The notes under the pieces are model-generated. The model had not been told where the DNA came from, did not search any database, and worked only from the letters and a program-made list of their open reading frames with translations. DNA of 64,000 nt, taken from positions 6,712,501 to 6,776,500 of the forward strand of contig CANTUQ010000037.1 in NCBI GenBank assembly GCA_947683425.1. Direction: 5' to 3'. Position 1 is the first letter of the stretch, and each line of letters begins with the position of its first letter. Position numbers and translations under genes: made by a program. Below, piece after piece: positions 36,184-47,022 of the stretch. The DNA comes from Excoecaria cochinchinensis (taxonomy: Eukaryota; Streptophyta; Magnoliopsida; Malpighiales; Euphorbiaceae).

Positions 36184-37683
36184 TGTATATTTGTTAGTTG
36201 CGTGTGAGAAGGTTTTTCTCTTTCTTTCTTTTTTTTTTTTCAATTGCATTTTGTTTATAGCCTATAGGTAAAGAAAAAAAAAGTTAAAGCTTATGGCTTG
36301 TTCATACTAAAAGTGATCATGCACCAGTTAATCGATTTATAAGTCCCAAAAAAATCAGTCTATTAATATCAATTTTTTTAAAATAATAACAATTAATCAA
36401 TCCGTTATAATTGGATAAACAGTCCATTAGTTTCGATTTTTCGGATCAGTTAACCAATATTTTATAAGATGCATTCATAAATAAAATTAAAATGTTCAAA
36501 ATAATTAAATATTAAAATTTTTTCACTATAATATAACATTATTATTGTTAAAATAAAAGTTTTTGGTGGATATAAGCAATTTTATTTTTAAAAATTAAGA
36601 CTTAATAAGTAAATAAATTAAGCGGCGCATAATCACACTAATTAAATGGACAGTTACACTAACTAATCGCCAATTAAAAAAAAACACTTGAAAATTTCAA
36701 ATTAATTAGGATAATGAAAAAAAGTGTAAGAAAAATACTTAAAAATACGAAATTATTAAAATAAATACATCCAATGCTAACAACTTTTTTCGTTTATTTT
36801 TTTAAAACTGGACACTATACATGTCAAACTTGGCCCAGGCCCATAAACCCCGCCCAACCCGCCCAGAAAAAATTGACCCAAACCCAACCCAATTAAAAAT
36901 ATACCCATACAAACCATTTCAAATGAAACCCGCATAAAAAGTGATCCGTTCGGGTCTGCCCACAAATGCTCGATGGGCACTCTGCCCCTTCCACCCTCTC
37001 TTTGTTGCGCCTCTCTCTTTCTCGCTTTCTTGCTCTCTACATTGCTGCATCTCGCCCTCTCCACCATTCAGCCTCCTTTCAACAGAAAGTTTTGAGAGAC
37101 CAAAAGGACAACAAAACAAACAGAGGCTTCATTCACCCAATCGCCTCCACAGATCCATAACCCCTTACTCTTTATGAGTTGGCCTCTCTGTCTCTCTCAG
37201 ATTTTAATTTCTCTAATTTCATCATTTGTTTACTTATTATCAACCGGATTTGGGGTTTTTTATGATTTCAAATACTGTTTGGCATGTTATTGGGTTGATG
37301 CTCTGTATGCCATGGTTATTTTTTTTCTTATTTCTTCTTTATCTGATATTGCAATGGGATTGTTATTTAAAAAATTATGTCATTCAGGGTTGGAGTTGAA
37401 TATAGGGTTTTATATGCTTGTAAATTTCTTTGCTCTCATTGGTATTCTACTTATGATATAGCATGGAGATATTGGAAATTTAATCTTAACATAGGGTAGT
37501 TCGTAAATTTAATCTTTTGGTCTTGAGTTGTCTAAATGATATATAATAGATCGATAGTTGATACCTTGGTTGTTTAGGATTGAATATTGGTTGGTTATTA
37601 TCTGCTCAAGCTTTATTTGATCTGTTGAAGTGATTTCCTGTGTAATTATGGCCACCAACCAAAAATTATTTTCTTCTATCAAG
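36184..37683. other. Repeat relics and possible promoter of the RPL13 copy
   Basis: A partial relative of the preceding hAT element lies at about 36300-36480. 36815-36905 contains GGCCCAGGCCCATAAACCCC followed by GACCCAAACCCAACCC text. The first part resembles the site II plus telo-box arrangement of plant ribosomal protein promoters, but similar text also occurs in repeats at 39060-39170 and 40250-40340. A pyrimidine-rich stretch follows (36975-37080). I cannot find the expected RPL13 N-terminal exons here. Confidence 0.45.
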
Positions 37684-38149
37684 CTGCAGGTATTCCAAAA
37701 AAGCTTGCCCCAACAATTGGTATATTAGTTGATCATCGTAGAAAAAACCGTTCCTTGGAGGGCCTACAATCCAATGTTCAGAGGTTAAAGACCTACAAGG
37801 CCAAATTGGTTGTCTTCCCAAGACGTGCTTGCAAGTTCAAGGTAATTTCTTTTGGCTGAGTTTAGCTTTTGGTGATGGTCACTAATCTACGGATCCTAAT
37901 TTCAAAATATTCATTTCATTGGTGCAGGTTGGTGATTTTGCTCCTGAGGAGCTTGCTACAGCAACTCAAGTCCAAGGGCAATTCATGCCAATTGTACGTG
38001 AGAAGCCATTTGTGGAACTTATTAAGGTCACTGAAGAGATGAAGTCATTCAAGGCATACAACAAGCTCCAAGTGGAGAGGATGAACAAGCGCCATGTCGG
38101 TGCCAGAATGAAGAGGGCTACAGAAGCTGAGAAAGAGGAAAAGAAGTAG
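37684..38149 (+). pseudogene. RPL13: 60S ribosomal protein L13, 3' exons only
   Basis: Two exons read on cleanly. About 37684-37841 encodes the stretch from AAGIPKKLAPTIGILVDHRR to RRACKFK. 37928-38149 encodes VGDFAPEELATATQVQGQF through to the EKEEKK C-terminus and stop. They join in phase across a GT-AG intron of 86 bp. This is the C-terminal 60% of eL13, a structural protein of the large ribosomal subunit. The first about 80 residues (the usual MVKHNN start and the basic region before ELKAAG) are not found in the 2 kb upstream. Because the intron is kept, this is not a processed copy. It is probably a truncated gene; an expressed chimera with a new 5' exon cannot be excluded. Confidence 0.8.
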
Positions 38150-39316
38150 GAAGTATTAAAGCATTTAATAGCAAATTGAAGAGTTGACCACATGGCTGTT
38201 TTTTGCAATTTTTGCTTGATTTTGTTCACCTGAATTTTCTGAATAGATTAGTATTAGAATTTCACATTGTTTGTTAAATTTGAGAATTTGAAGTTACATA
38301 TTATGACCGGATATTTCTTCAATTTTGGTTTCTTTGATGAATTCGGTAAATTTATTTCGTTGGTAGTGAGCTTCTGGCTTATGTCGAGTTTGCAAGTTCC
38401 CTCTTTATGGGCGCCAGTACACCATCTGCATTGCAGCTAACAAATTGAGCTGCCTATTAATATTTGTTACCAAACTTTTCATTCACTTGTTTCTTTAATG
38501 GATTGAGGTCATTGCAAAATGGATATAACCAGTCTTGGCAAGTGTATAGGGTTGGTTTAGTATGCTCTTTTGTCCAAACGCATTATATTTAATTGACTTC
38601 AATTTGTGTTGGTATATTGCAAAACTTGATAGAATCACAGGGAGTCTTGTACAAAACTACTATTTATATTTTTTTATTTAATTTTTTAATAATTAACAAA
38701 ATTTTGATAATATTTTTTTTTATATTAGTCACTTTAGTATCCTGTTATTATATCGGGAATTATTTTTCATTCAAAATGGATTAGATGGATCGACCCACAT
38801 CTCGGCCCGTTTGGCAATCCATTTGTGCCAAATTTTTTTATATTAGTCACTTTAGTATCACGTTATTATATCGAAAATTATTTTTCATTAAAAATTGATC
38901 AAATTGGTCAATACACATCTCGGCCTATTTGGGCCTCCACCCGCCCATTTAGGCCACCGAACTCATTTGCATATTATTATAATATTCTTGTCAGATATTT
39001 ATTATTATTGCATCTGAGGATGAGTTGCCAGATCACATGAGAAAAAATTCTAAATTTTCAAAACCAGATCAAAGTTTTTAACCCATGGATTGACCCAACC
39101 CGTCCAACCCATTTAGTTATAACCCATACTTTTAGACCCATTTATAACCCAACTCAAATCCGCCCAATTTGCCACCTCTACTTGACACACATTATTTTCA
39201 CATATATTAAAAATTACGTTTTTTTTAAATTATTGAAAATTTTATTAATATATTAATGTTATATAACTTTTCGAATATATTTTGATTTTCATTAATGAAA
39301 AATCGATAAATCAAGA

Positions 39317-39348
<32 letters not shown>

Positions 39349-39479
39349 GTAAATATGGACATATTGAACAATTAATAAATTAACTAAAATATTTTTAAAA
39401 TAAATTTGAAATATATTTTAAAGGAATGAAAATTAAAGGAATATATTTAAATATGAAAATAATGAAATAAAAAAAATTG

Positions 39480-39523
<44 letters not shown>

Positions 39524-42500
39524 ACACCCGGAAGTAAAAAAATATTTTATTTGACCATCGGAAAATACTAGTCATAAGGAGCCCAACGGTAAAATTTTGA
39601 GAAAAAATGAGGTCAAATAGATTTCCAAAAGTAAAAAAAAAAAAAAAAATCTGGCTCGTTTTAAAGGGTAGCAGGTTTAACCAAAATTTGACTAAACCTC
39701 TAAAAATAGCAAATGATCTCTAAAAATTGTTTTACTGGTATATATAGACTTAGATTAATATTTAAAAATTTTTAACAGCAAAAAATTAATTTTTTGGTAA
39801 CACTGAAAATTATCGAAACGGACTGATTTAAATATACCAGATCGACAAACGGACTCTGTTTAAACTGAAATTTTGCAGGGAGACTAATGTATATATTTTA
39901 AGAATTATAAAATTAATTTTGGGAGAAATTGAGTTTAGAAAGTAAGTGAAATAATTTAGGATTACATAATTGGCTTAAAAATGAAAAAAGAGTCACTTGG
40001 TTTATGAATTATTGTGTTGTTGTGCTCCTATGTGTGACTGTAGATTGTTTGAATTGCAGGAAGGGTATGTTATATATATAGCCATTATACTGCCAAAATT
40101 TTTACCAAATGAATAGTAAATTGGACAGCTATAATTCAACCGATATTCCGATCCGTTTGGATCTCCACCAACCCATTTGAACCAACATTTTTATAATAAT
40201 TTTTTTAGTATCCCGTTATTATATCGATAATTATTTTTCATTAAAAAAATATCAAATGGGTCGACCCAAACCCATCCAACCCATTTGGGTATTGACCCAT
40301 TTATGACCCAACCCAAACCCGCCCAACCCACCCATTTGCCACCTATAATATATATATATATAAATTATAAGAGTATTTATGTATCGGTTATCGGTTATCA
40401 GTTCGGTTAACTGGTTTATGAGCCAAAAAAATAAAACAGTTCATTAATATCGATTTTTTTAAAATACTAAATGGTAACCATTAAAATCGGTTCGGTTAAC
40501 CTATTTTTCGGATCAGTTTCGGTTCGGTTTCTCGATTAACCTAATCCAACGATTTTTTTGCTCATCCCTAATTCATACAACTTATCAATTTTATTTTGTT
40601 GCGTCTTTATTAAAGATGTGCATGGACCATGCACAAATTTTAGTAACCATTCCAATGTTATTGGGTTTAAATTCATTAATAGTTAATTAATTTAATAATT
40701 TCGATTATTCAATTCATCGATTTCAATTTTATTGAATCAATTAATCATTAAATATTTTTCTAATATGTAAATATAATAAATTATGTAAATTGCAAAACTT
40801 ATTTTAATTGTTCAAAATATTAAAAATAAACATTACAAACCAAACATAATACCAAATAAATTTCAATATAGAATACAAATAAATATACCAAACAAATTCA
40901 AAAATAAAAATATAATATGCTAGATACTAGATAGTGTAATTCTTCATTTTTCAAATTTTAATTACTCATTTTTAACTACATGCATTCTAATTCTTCATTT
41001 AAATAAAAAAAATTATTCACATGTCTCTATCAATATGTAACGGAAAGAGTAATATTTTAAAAAATTAATATATATTAAAAGATAAATACAAATCAATCTG
41101 TTAATTGTAACCGACGATTTTTTAAATAGCTAAACTGTAATGATAACCGTTATCATAAAAATACATAATATAAAAAACTAGTCCATAAAAACAGATTCGA
41201 TTAATCATAAAACTCGTTCAGTTCTAGATAGGTTTTGTAGTTAATCATAAAATCGGTTTTTTTTTACACTCCCCTAATATTTATGTTTTAATTGTATTTT
41301 ATAAGTTTTTATGTTATTAAATTTTCAATATTAAAACTACAGCACAATTGTATAAAATATTATTTGATTATTTCAAATAAAAATTTGATGTTACAAGAAT
41401 GTTTAATAGGACATAATTGAAATATAGTAACTCAATTAAACCAAAGAAATAAATTAATTAGTTGAGAAGTCAAATGATATTTTGCCTGAAAAATAATTGA
41501 TCCCTCATGCTTAAGTTTGGAGTGGCAAAATTTGATCTGATACGTCAACTTAATTTAATATGTATGGAAAAAAATGAGCTGCGTTTTATCCGATTTGAAC
41601 TGAAGAAGGTCCCCATTTATGATTCGGCCCATTAAAATAGTAATTTTTTGTGCAGATTTAGATCAATATGGTTTAGCTCAAAATGACACCATATAAAATT
41701 ATAATATGTGGACTAATTTATCCCCCTTGGACCGTTTGTAATTTTTACCTAAAAATTAAATTGTAAATTTATTTTTCTAATTCTTAAATTTTTTACGCAA
41801 AATCACTTGTATGGATTAAGGATTAATTAGGCCGATTTCATCTATCTATAATTTACCTTAAAAGATTAAAAATTGATTTTTGCTACGTTATTATAAGCTC
41901 ATAATTATCAAATATATAGGAAACCATTGAATTAAAATGACAAATATAATTGTAGTCAATTTTCTTTTGTATTAGATACATCAATACATCTAAAATATTG
42001 AATATACATAAATGTATACATAGGTTGTGATTCGGTGTTACATAGAGCACCGGTTAGGCAAGGATAAAAAATATTTTATCCGTAATTCAACATACACTAT
42101 ACCGTACTAGAGTAATACTCCATTTACGTTTAAATTATTATTTTTATTTGGTCAGACAATCAAATGCATTTATTTATATTAAAAAAGACTAAAAAGGACA
42201 AAAAAAATAATGTAAAAAAAAAAAAGTGGGTCAAATTGGGTGATCCTTGACCCAATCCATTTGGACCAATCCATAAATCAATCCAAATTTGTTTGACCTA
42301 TTTAAACTCTTACCTATTTATAACCCATAAAAAAAATATGCTTTTTACATGATTATACAAAATATATATATATATATATATATCCTTTCCACAATATTTC
42401 AAACATACAATATTTTAAAATCATAATTTCATTTATACAAAATTTTTCTTACAAAAATATCACTTTTATATAATAAAAAACTAAAAATAATTTCATTCCT

Positions 42501-42530
42501 CTTTCTCACTTTACAGGTATAGAGAGAGGA
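38150..42530. other. AT-rich region with nested small repeat relics
   Basis: The part near 38150 is the 3' side of the RPL13 copy. Two partial direct repeats occur at about 38706-38815 and 38832-38930 (ATTAGTCACTTTAGTATC). GACCCAACCC-type segments lie at about 39060-39180 and 40150-40340. Text shared with the 35231 hAT element occurs at about 39230-39410 and 40370-40570, so one relic seems to have been split by a later insertion. A (TA)n run lies at 39482-39519. Another hAT-like relic spans about 40615-41275, ending ACACTCCCCTA. I see no host gene. Confidence 0.5.
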
Positions 42531-42866
42531 GGATAGGCTGGCGGCCTCCGACGGCTTGCTCACCAGCATCGGTGACAACCCAACGCCGTCCCTTCACCGT
42601 CGATGTCCCACCCATCGTAGCCACCACGTTTTCGGTTTGGGTATCTCTCTCTTCAAAACTGAATGCTTTCCTCCATTCTCTGGCCAGATCCGGTGACGGA
42701 TGACGACACGAGCTACACCACCAAGCTCCTGAAGTCGAGGCGCACATGCTGATACCCACCGATCATGCACACTCGCTGCCGACGATGAGATAAGAGCCGA
42801 GGAACTCGCGACCTTTCGACGACGATTCCAGCCAAACCACCTATAAGGCGCGTGACAACATCCATC
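42531..42866. other. GC-rich block of unknown nature, left half
   Basis: This is a GC-rich island (GGCGGCCTCCGACGGCTTGC, CGAGGCGCACATGCTG, GCCGAGGAACTCGCG) in AT-rich surroundings. It was interrupted by the element at 42875-43791 and probably resumes at 43800-43880 (CGCCGGCGAAGCTCCAGCAA). Codon bias is not obvious and I recognise no protein. It could be an old exon, a leader, or part of an older transposon. Confidence 0.35.
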
Positions 42867-42874
42867 GGGACCCT

Positions 42875-43791
42875 TAGGGATGTGCATCGGTCGGGTTCGG
42901 GTTAATCCGAACCGAACCCGATCAACCCAAAAATCGAAATATAACCTATATTCCAAATCGAACCGACCCTATATATTAACAGGCCCCCGAACCGATTAAC
43001 CCGGTAATTTTCGGGGCCCGAACCGATTGAACCGATCTCCATCTCCTCTCCTCCTTTCGTAGCTCTCTCTCTCTCTCTCTTTCTGTGTTTTTTCACTATT
43101 TTTCAACAAATGAACACACAAATCAAACCCAACTAAACACAAATCCATCAAAATCAAACCCAAATAAACAAAAATTCATCAAAATCAAACACAGACAAAC
43201 ACAAATCAAACACGCAATCAGATCTGAGCAAAAAAAATGAAAAACCCACAACCCAGAAGTAGAAAAGGAAATAAATTTACTAAAGAAGAAGACAAATAGG
43301 AGAGTACAAAGTTCAATCGAAGGCCAAGAAGAATAAGAAGGAGAAGGAGAAGGAGAAGAAGGAGAGAGAGAGAGGGAACCGAATCGCCTGCGATGGAAGA
43401 GAGAGGGAATCGATGGTGGTGAAGGAGGAGGAGCCAGTGGTGACGGAAGAAAGAGGGCAAAGGGAGAGGGAGAGATCGTGGGTGGGTGGGTGGGTGAGGA
43501 GGAGGGGGAGGGGAAGAGAGAGGGATGGGCAGATCGTGAGGGAGAGGAGGAGGGAAAGAGAGAGAGAGAGAGAAGCAGATCGTGAGGGGGAGGGGCAATT
43601 GGAAAAAAAAAGAGGAGTTTATATACCTTGATCGGTCGAGTTCGGGTTTTTAAGGTTTTAACCCGACCTGAACCCGAACCTTCTCAATTTTGAAGAACCG
43701 ACCCGACCATATTACTCCGAACAACCCTACCCGAATAGCTAATTCGAGTCGGGTTGTTCGGGTTCGTCAGGTCGGTTTTTGCACAGCCCTA
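42875..43791. mobile_element. Non-autonomous hAT element (MITE) with perfect 8-bp target duplication
   Basis: GGGACCCT at 42867-42874 and 43792-43799 flanks a 917-bp unit. Its ends are TAGGGATGTGCATCGGTCGG at the left, and TAGGGCTGTGCAAAAACCGA when the right end is reverse complemented. Both sides are rich in CGGGTT/AACCCG. The centre holds a CT-rich stretch (43034-43090) and a long GA-rich stretch (about 43330-43610). No transposase is present. Confidence 0.9.
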
Positions 43792-43799
43792 GGGACCCT

Positions 43800-44270
43800 A
43801 GTGGTGTCAGCTTCCTCCAGGTGCTCTCAATTCCACGCCGGCGAAGCTCCAGCAACTGGCAACTTGCGGGGCAGAATACTGACCTTGGCAATTTGAACCG
43901 AATTGAAAATATTGGCATCAATTTTGGTATGTATTCATACAATTTTATTTTTCTCTAAATTTATGTGTTATGCAATTTAGGATTTTTGATGAAAAATTGA
44001 AAATTTTTGAAATTGATGTTATAAATAGATAATTAGGGACTAAATATGATGTTTGGCATGTGTGGTTTGATTTTATAAAGTGTTAATTGTTAATTACTAT
44101 TTGTACATACATTATGTTTGTTCTTAAAATTTTAGGATTCATGTTAGTTTGCCTAATTCATGTGATTAATTGTGTATTTAGGAATACAAAGAACTTAATT
44201 AAGATATTTAGTTAAATTAAAAAGGAACATTAAGTTTGGAAGCTGTGTTGGCTAAATTGCCTATATATAT
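43800..44270. other. Right half of GC-rich block, then AT-rich spacer
   Basis: 43800-43900 continues the GC-rich block of 42531-42866 beyond the MITE. The rest is AT-rich and shows no gene. Confidence 0.35.
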
Positions 44271-44274
44271 ATAT

Positions 44275-44933
44275 GATGTATATTGTATGTACTTGATGTA
44301 TACTGTGGGTGTACTTTCAGTATATTATGTGTATTTGTTATATATTGTTCGTGTACTTGATGTATACCGTGAGCGTACTTTATGTATATTGTGCATGTAC
44401 TTTAAGTATACTATTCGTGTACTTCCAGTGTACTGTATTGTGCATCTACTAGTTGTATATTGTACATTTACTTGATATATATTGTGCGTGTACTTCCAAT
44501 ATACTGTGAGTGTACTTTTAGTATACAACGACTATACTTAATGTATATTGTGCGTGTATTTGATGTATATTGTGCGTCTACTTACTGTATATTGTGCATG
44601 TACTTCCAGTATACACACTATGTACTTGCTGTATACTGTGTGTATATTTGACATATACTTTACTTGATATATAATGTGCGTGTACTAATTGTATACCGTG
44701 CATTTACTTGATGTATATTGTGCGTGTACTTGTTGTATATTGTGTGTATAATTATTGTATATTGTGCGTGCATTTAATGTATACTATACGCGTATTCAAT
44801 GTATATTGTCTTCTTACTAGTTGTATATTGTGAGTGTACTTGATGCATACTGCGTGTGTACTTGATGTATACTGTGCGTGTATTTTTTGTATATTGTGTG
44901 TACTAGTTGTATACTGTGTGCGTAAAACAAATC
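44275..44933. repeat. 22-bp minisatellite, about 30 copies
   Basis: A diverged tandem array with the consensus unit TACTTGATGTATATTGTGCG plus TG. Units vary by substitutions and small indels (for example TACTTCCAGTATAC..., TACTAGTTGTATAC...). Long ORFs on both strands here are by-products of the repeat. The array ends about 100 bp before the AUG4 fragment and may lie in what was an intron of that gene. Confidence 0.9.
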
Positions 44934-45030
44934 AACATTAAACTTGCTACTTTTTTTTAAGGCATATTTATCTTTTCAATGATAAGAGCGCTATCTTATA
45001 CTATGGTAACATGTGTAAATATTTTCTTAG

Positions 45031-45754
45031 GGTTCTAGAGCACTTTCTCCTCCTTGAAACTTACTCTCGGGAGTCCATACCAGTGCTTCATAAGATAAGG
45101 TGCTTGATGGCTGTCTGGTTAGTTTAGAGTTTGTAATGGAGCTTTAATCAACCTTACTTTTGTTTTAGGAAATATCTTGTTAAGGCTACTGAAGATGCTT
45201 CTATGGCCTATAATAAAGCAGTTTGTTTCTGTAACTCTGTCTAGTTTATGCAGCAAAGTTGCTGGAGATTTCTACTATTATTGTTTTCATTTTGATGTGT
45301 GCTAGACAAAGGTTTGTTAGAATGCTTCAAATTTAGAGAGATTCTGAGACAGTATTTAATTACTCTTCAAATTCCTTTCTTCCACATTTGGCTGTCCAAA
45401 TAACTTCGATTGCTAGTTCAAGGTTGTCATAAATGAGGTTTTGCATCTTTAAAAATGCAAATAACGGGACTTGGATATGCTTCCATTCACTTTACCTGCA
45501 TAATAATCAAGTTACTGTTTCAACTTTCAATCACTAGGTTACTCGCCTTTGTGAATATCAAGATGTGGATCCACATTTCGACACAATTGACAATACCATG
45601 GTATTCAGTTTAGAAAATATAACTCTTTGATCTGCGATTCTTTTGGCATCTCTAACATCATATCATTATCTTACAAAAACTGGAAAATATGCAATGGACG
45701 ATCCATCAAGTTGAAATGGACTTGAAACGGCTGCCAGATCATCCAAGCACATAA
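45031..45754 (+). pseudogene. AUG4: Augmin subunit 4 (AUG4/HAUS4), 3' fragment
   Basis: Exon-like pieces encode the C-terminus of plant augmin subunit 4. 45031-45099 encodes VLEHFLLLETYSRESI. 45169-45220 encodes KYLVKATEDASMAYNKA. 45538 to about 45608 encodes VTRLCEYQDVDPHFDTI. About 45677-45754 encodes KLENMQWTIHQVEMDLK and then stops. The first junction is GT-AG and in phase. The third piece carries a small deletion just after DPHFDTI that shifts the frame, and the last lacks an AG acceptor (TTAC where TTAG is expected). The N-terminal 80% of the protein is absent. Augmin recruits gamma-tubulin to microtubules in spindle and phragmoplast; this copy cannot supply it. Confidence 0.82.
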
Positions 45755-47022
45755 ATTATATTGTGTCCTAAAAGTTTTATAAGTTGCTGTAATTTGGCTC
45801 CACCATCTATACCTTTCCTCACTAGCCCTCAGTTTTCTTTATTGTTTTTTATTTTATATATAACATATATTTTTTGAATACCAGTAAAATATTTTTGCTC
45901 ACAGTGTATAGTAAAAAGTTCAAAATGAAAGCTGTGAGTGATATTTTTCTTACTCCAATTTGGACTGGTTTTTGTACAATTCTCAGCCATGTTTATGAAC
46001 TCAAATTGCGCATGAACTTGCAGTAAATATTTTTTTATGGCAAGGCAGAGAGAAAACAAAAGTTAAAAGTAGAAGTTAGCAGTATGCAATTTAACCGAAT
46101 GGCACATATTAAAAGACCAAGAATAAGTTCATTTTTATAAAAAACAACTTGAAGAATCACCTATTCAGTTTAATTTTCCTTCATTTTGTTTAGAAGAAAT
46201 AAAATAAAAAGAATTGAAATTTTAGAAAATTAGGATTTAATAGAAAAAGGAATAATATCACTTAATAAATATAGCTCAGAAGCAAAAAGTTGATATACCA
46301 ACAAAATCACGAGCATCGAACTAGAGAGTGTGAGAAAAAAAAATAAAAGACTGAAAACGAGAAAATAAGAGTAAAGGAAAAACAAAAAAAATGAAAGGAA
46401 GAAGAAAAACGAGAGGAAAATATTGAAAGACATAACAGAAAATAAAAAAGAAAAAAATGATATTTATGAAATACATTTAAAAAGAATGTATAATTATAAA
46501 AGGAAAATTTAAAAAGTTGTATTTTTTTTTGAAATAAAATCTAAAAAGGTTATATTTTTGAAATAAAATTTAATAAGATGATATTTGGAGTAATTTATTA
46601 TTATTTTTTTTACAATGGTTTGTCTGTTCCCGGCTTGATGCAGCTCGAGGCCGCTCAAGCCCTTCTTACATCAGGCCCACCTTTTATCTAAGCGGGCATT
46701 GGCCGGATTTAAATAGAAAAAGTTTTTAAAATTTTGGCTGAATCCAGCCCGTTGCTCAAGTCTAATATATATATATATATATATATTTCTTGTGTGTGAT
46801 ATTAAATTCAAAAATGCTAGTTTACCCACCAAATCATGTGCTTTCCCTCCAAAATCTCAAATCCCTCCAAAATTTTCAGTTTAATTTGAAAAAAGAACAG
46901 AAAAAGAACAAAGGATCATTCAAAAAGTCCCATCCCATTCTATTTAATTCAAAAGTGAATACCCATTTCTTAATTTTCTCAATTACCTAAATCTCCCCCA
47001 AATTCCATCTCTTAAACTGTTC
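45755..47022. other. Intergenic region and TK1 promoter side
   Basis: AT-rich, with A/G-rich low-complexity DNA at about 46320-46460 and a (TA)n run at about 46763-46787. 46620-46750 holds GC-richer text (GGCCGCTCAAGCCCTTC, AGCGGGCATTGGCCGG) that may be the end of a small repeat. The leader of the thymidine kinase gene should lie in the last 200 bp. No TATA box is certain. Confidence 0.4.

Noticed and set aside
37174..37461. Hydrophobic 95-codon ORF upstream of the RPL13 exons
   Set aside because: No recognised family and AT-driven hydrophobicity. It probably lies in leader or intron sequence.
44236..44651. ORFs on both strands of the minisatellite
   Set aside because: By-products of the 22-bp repeat. 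The unit length is not a multiple of three and there is no conserved peptide.
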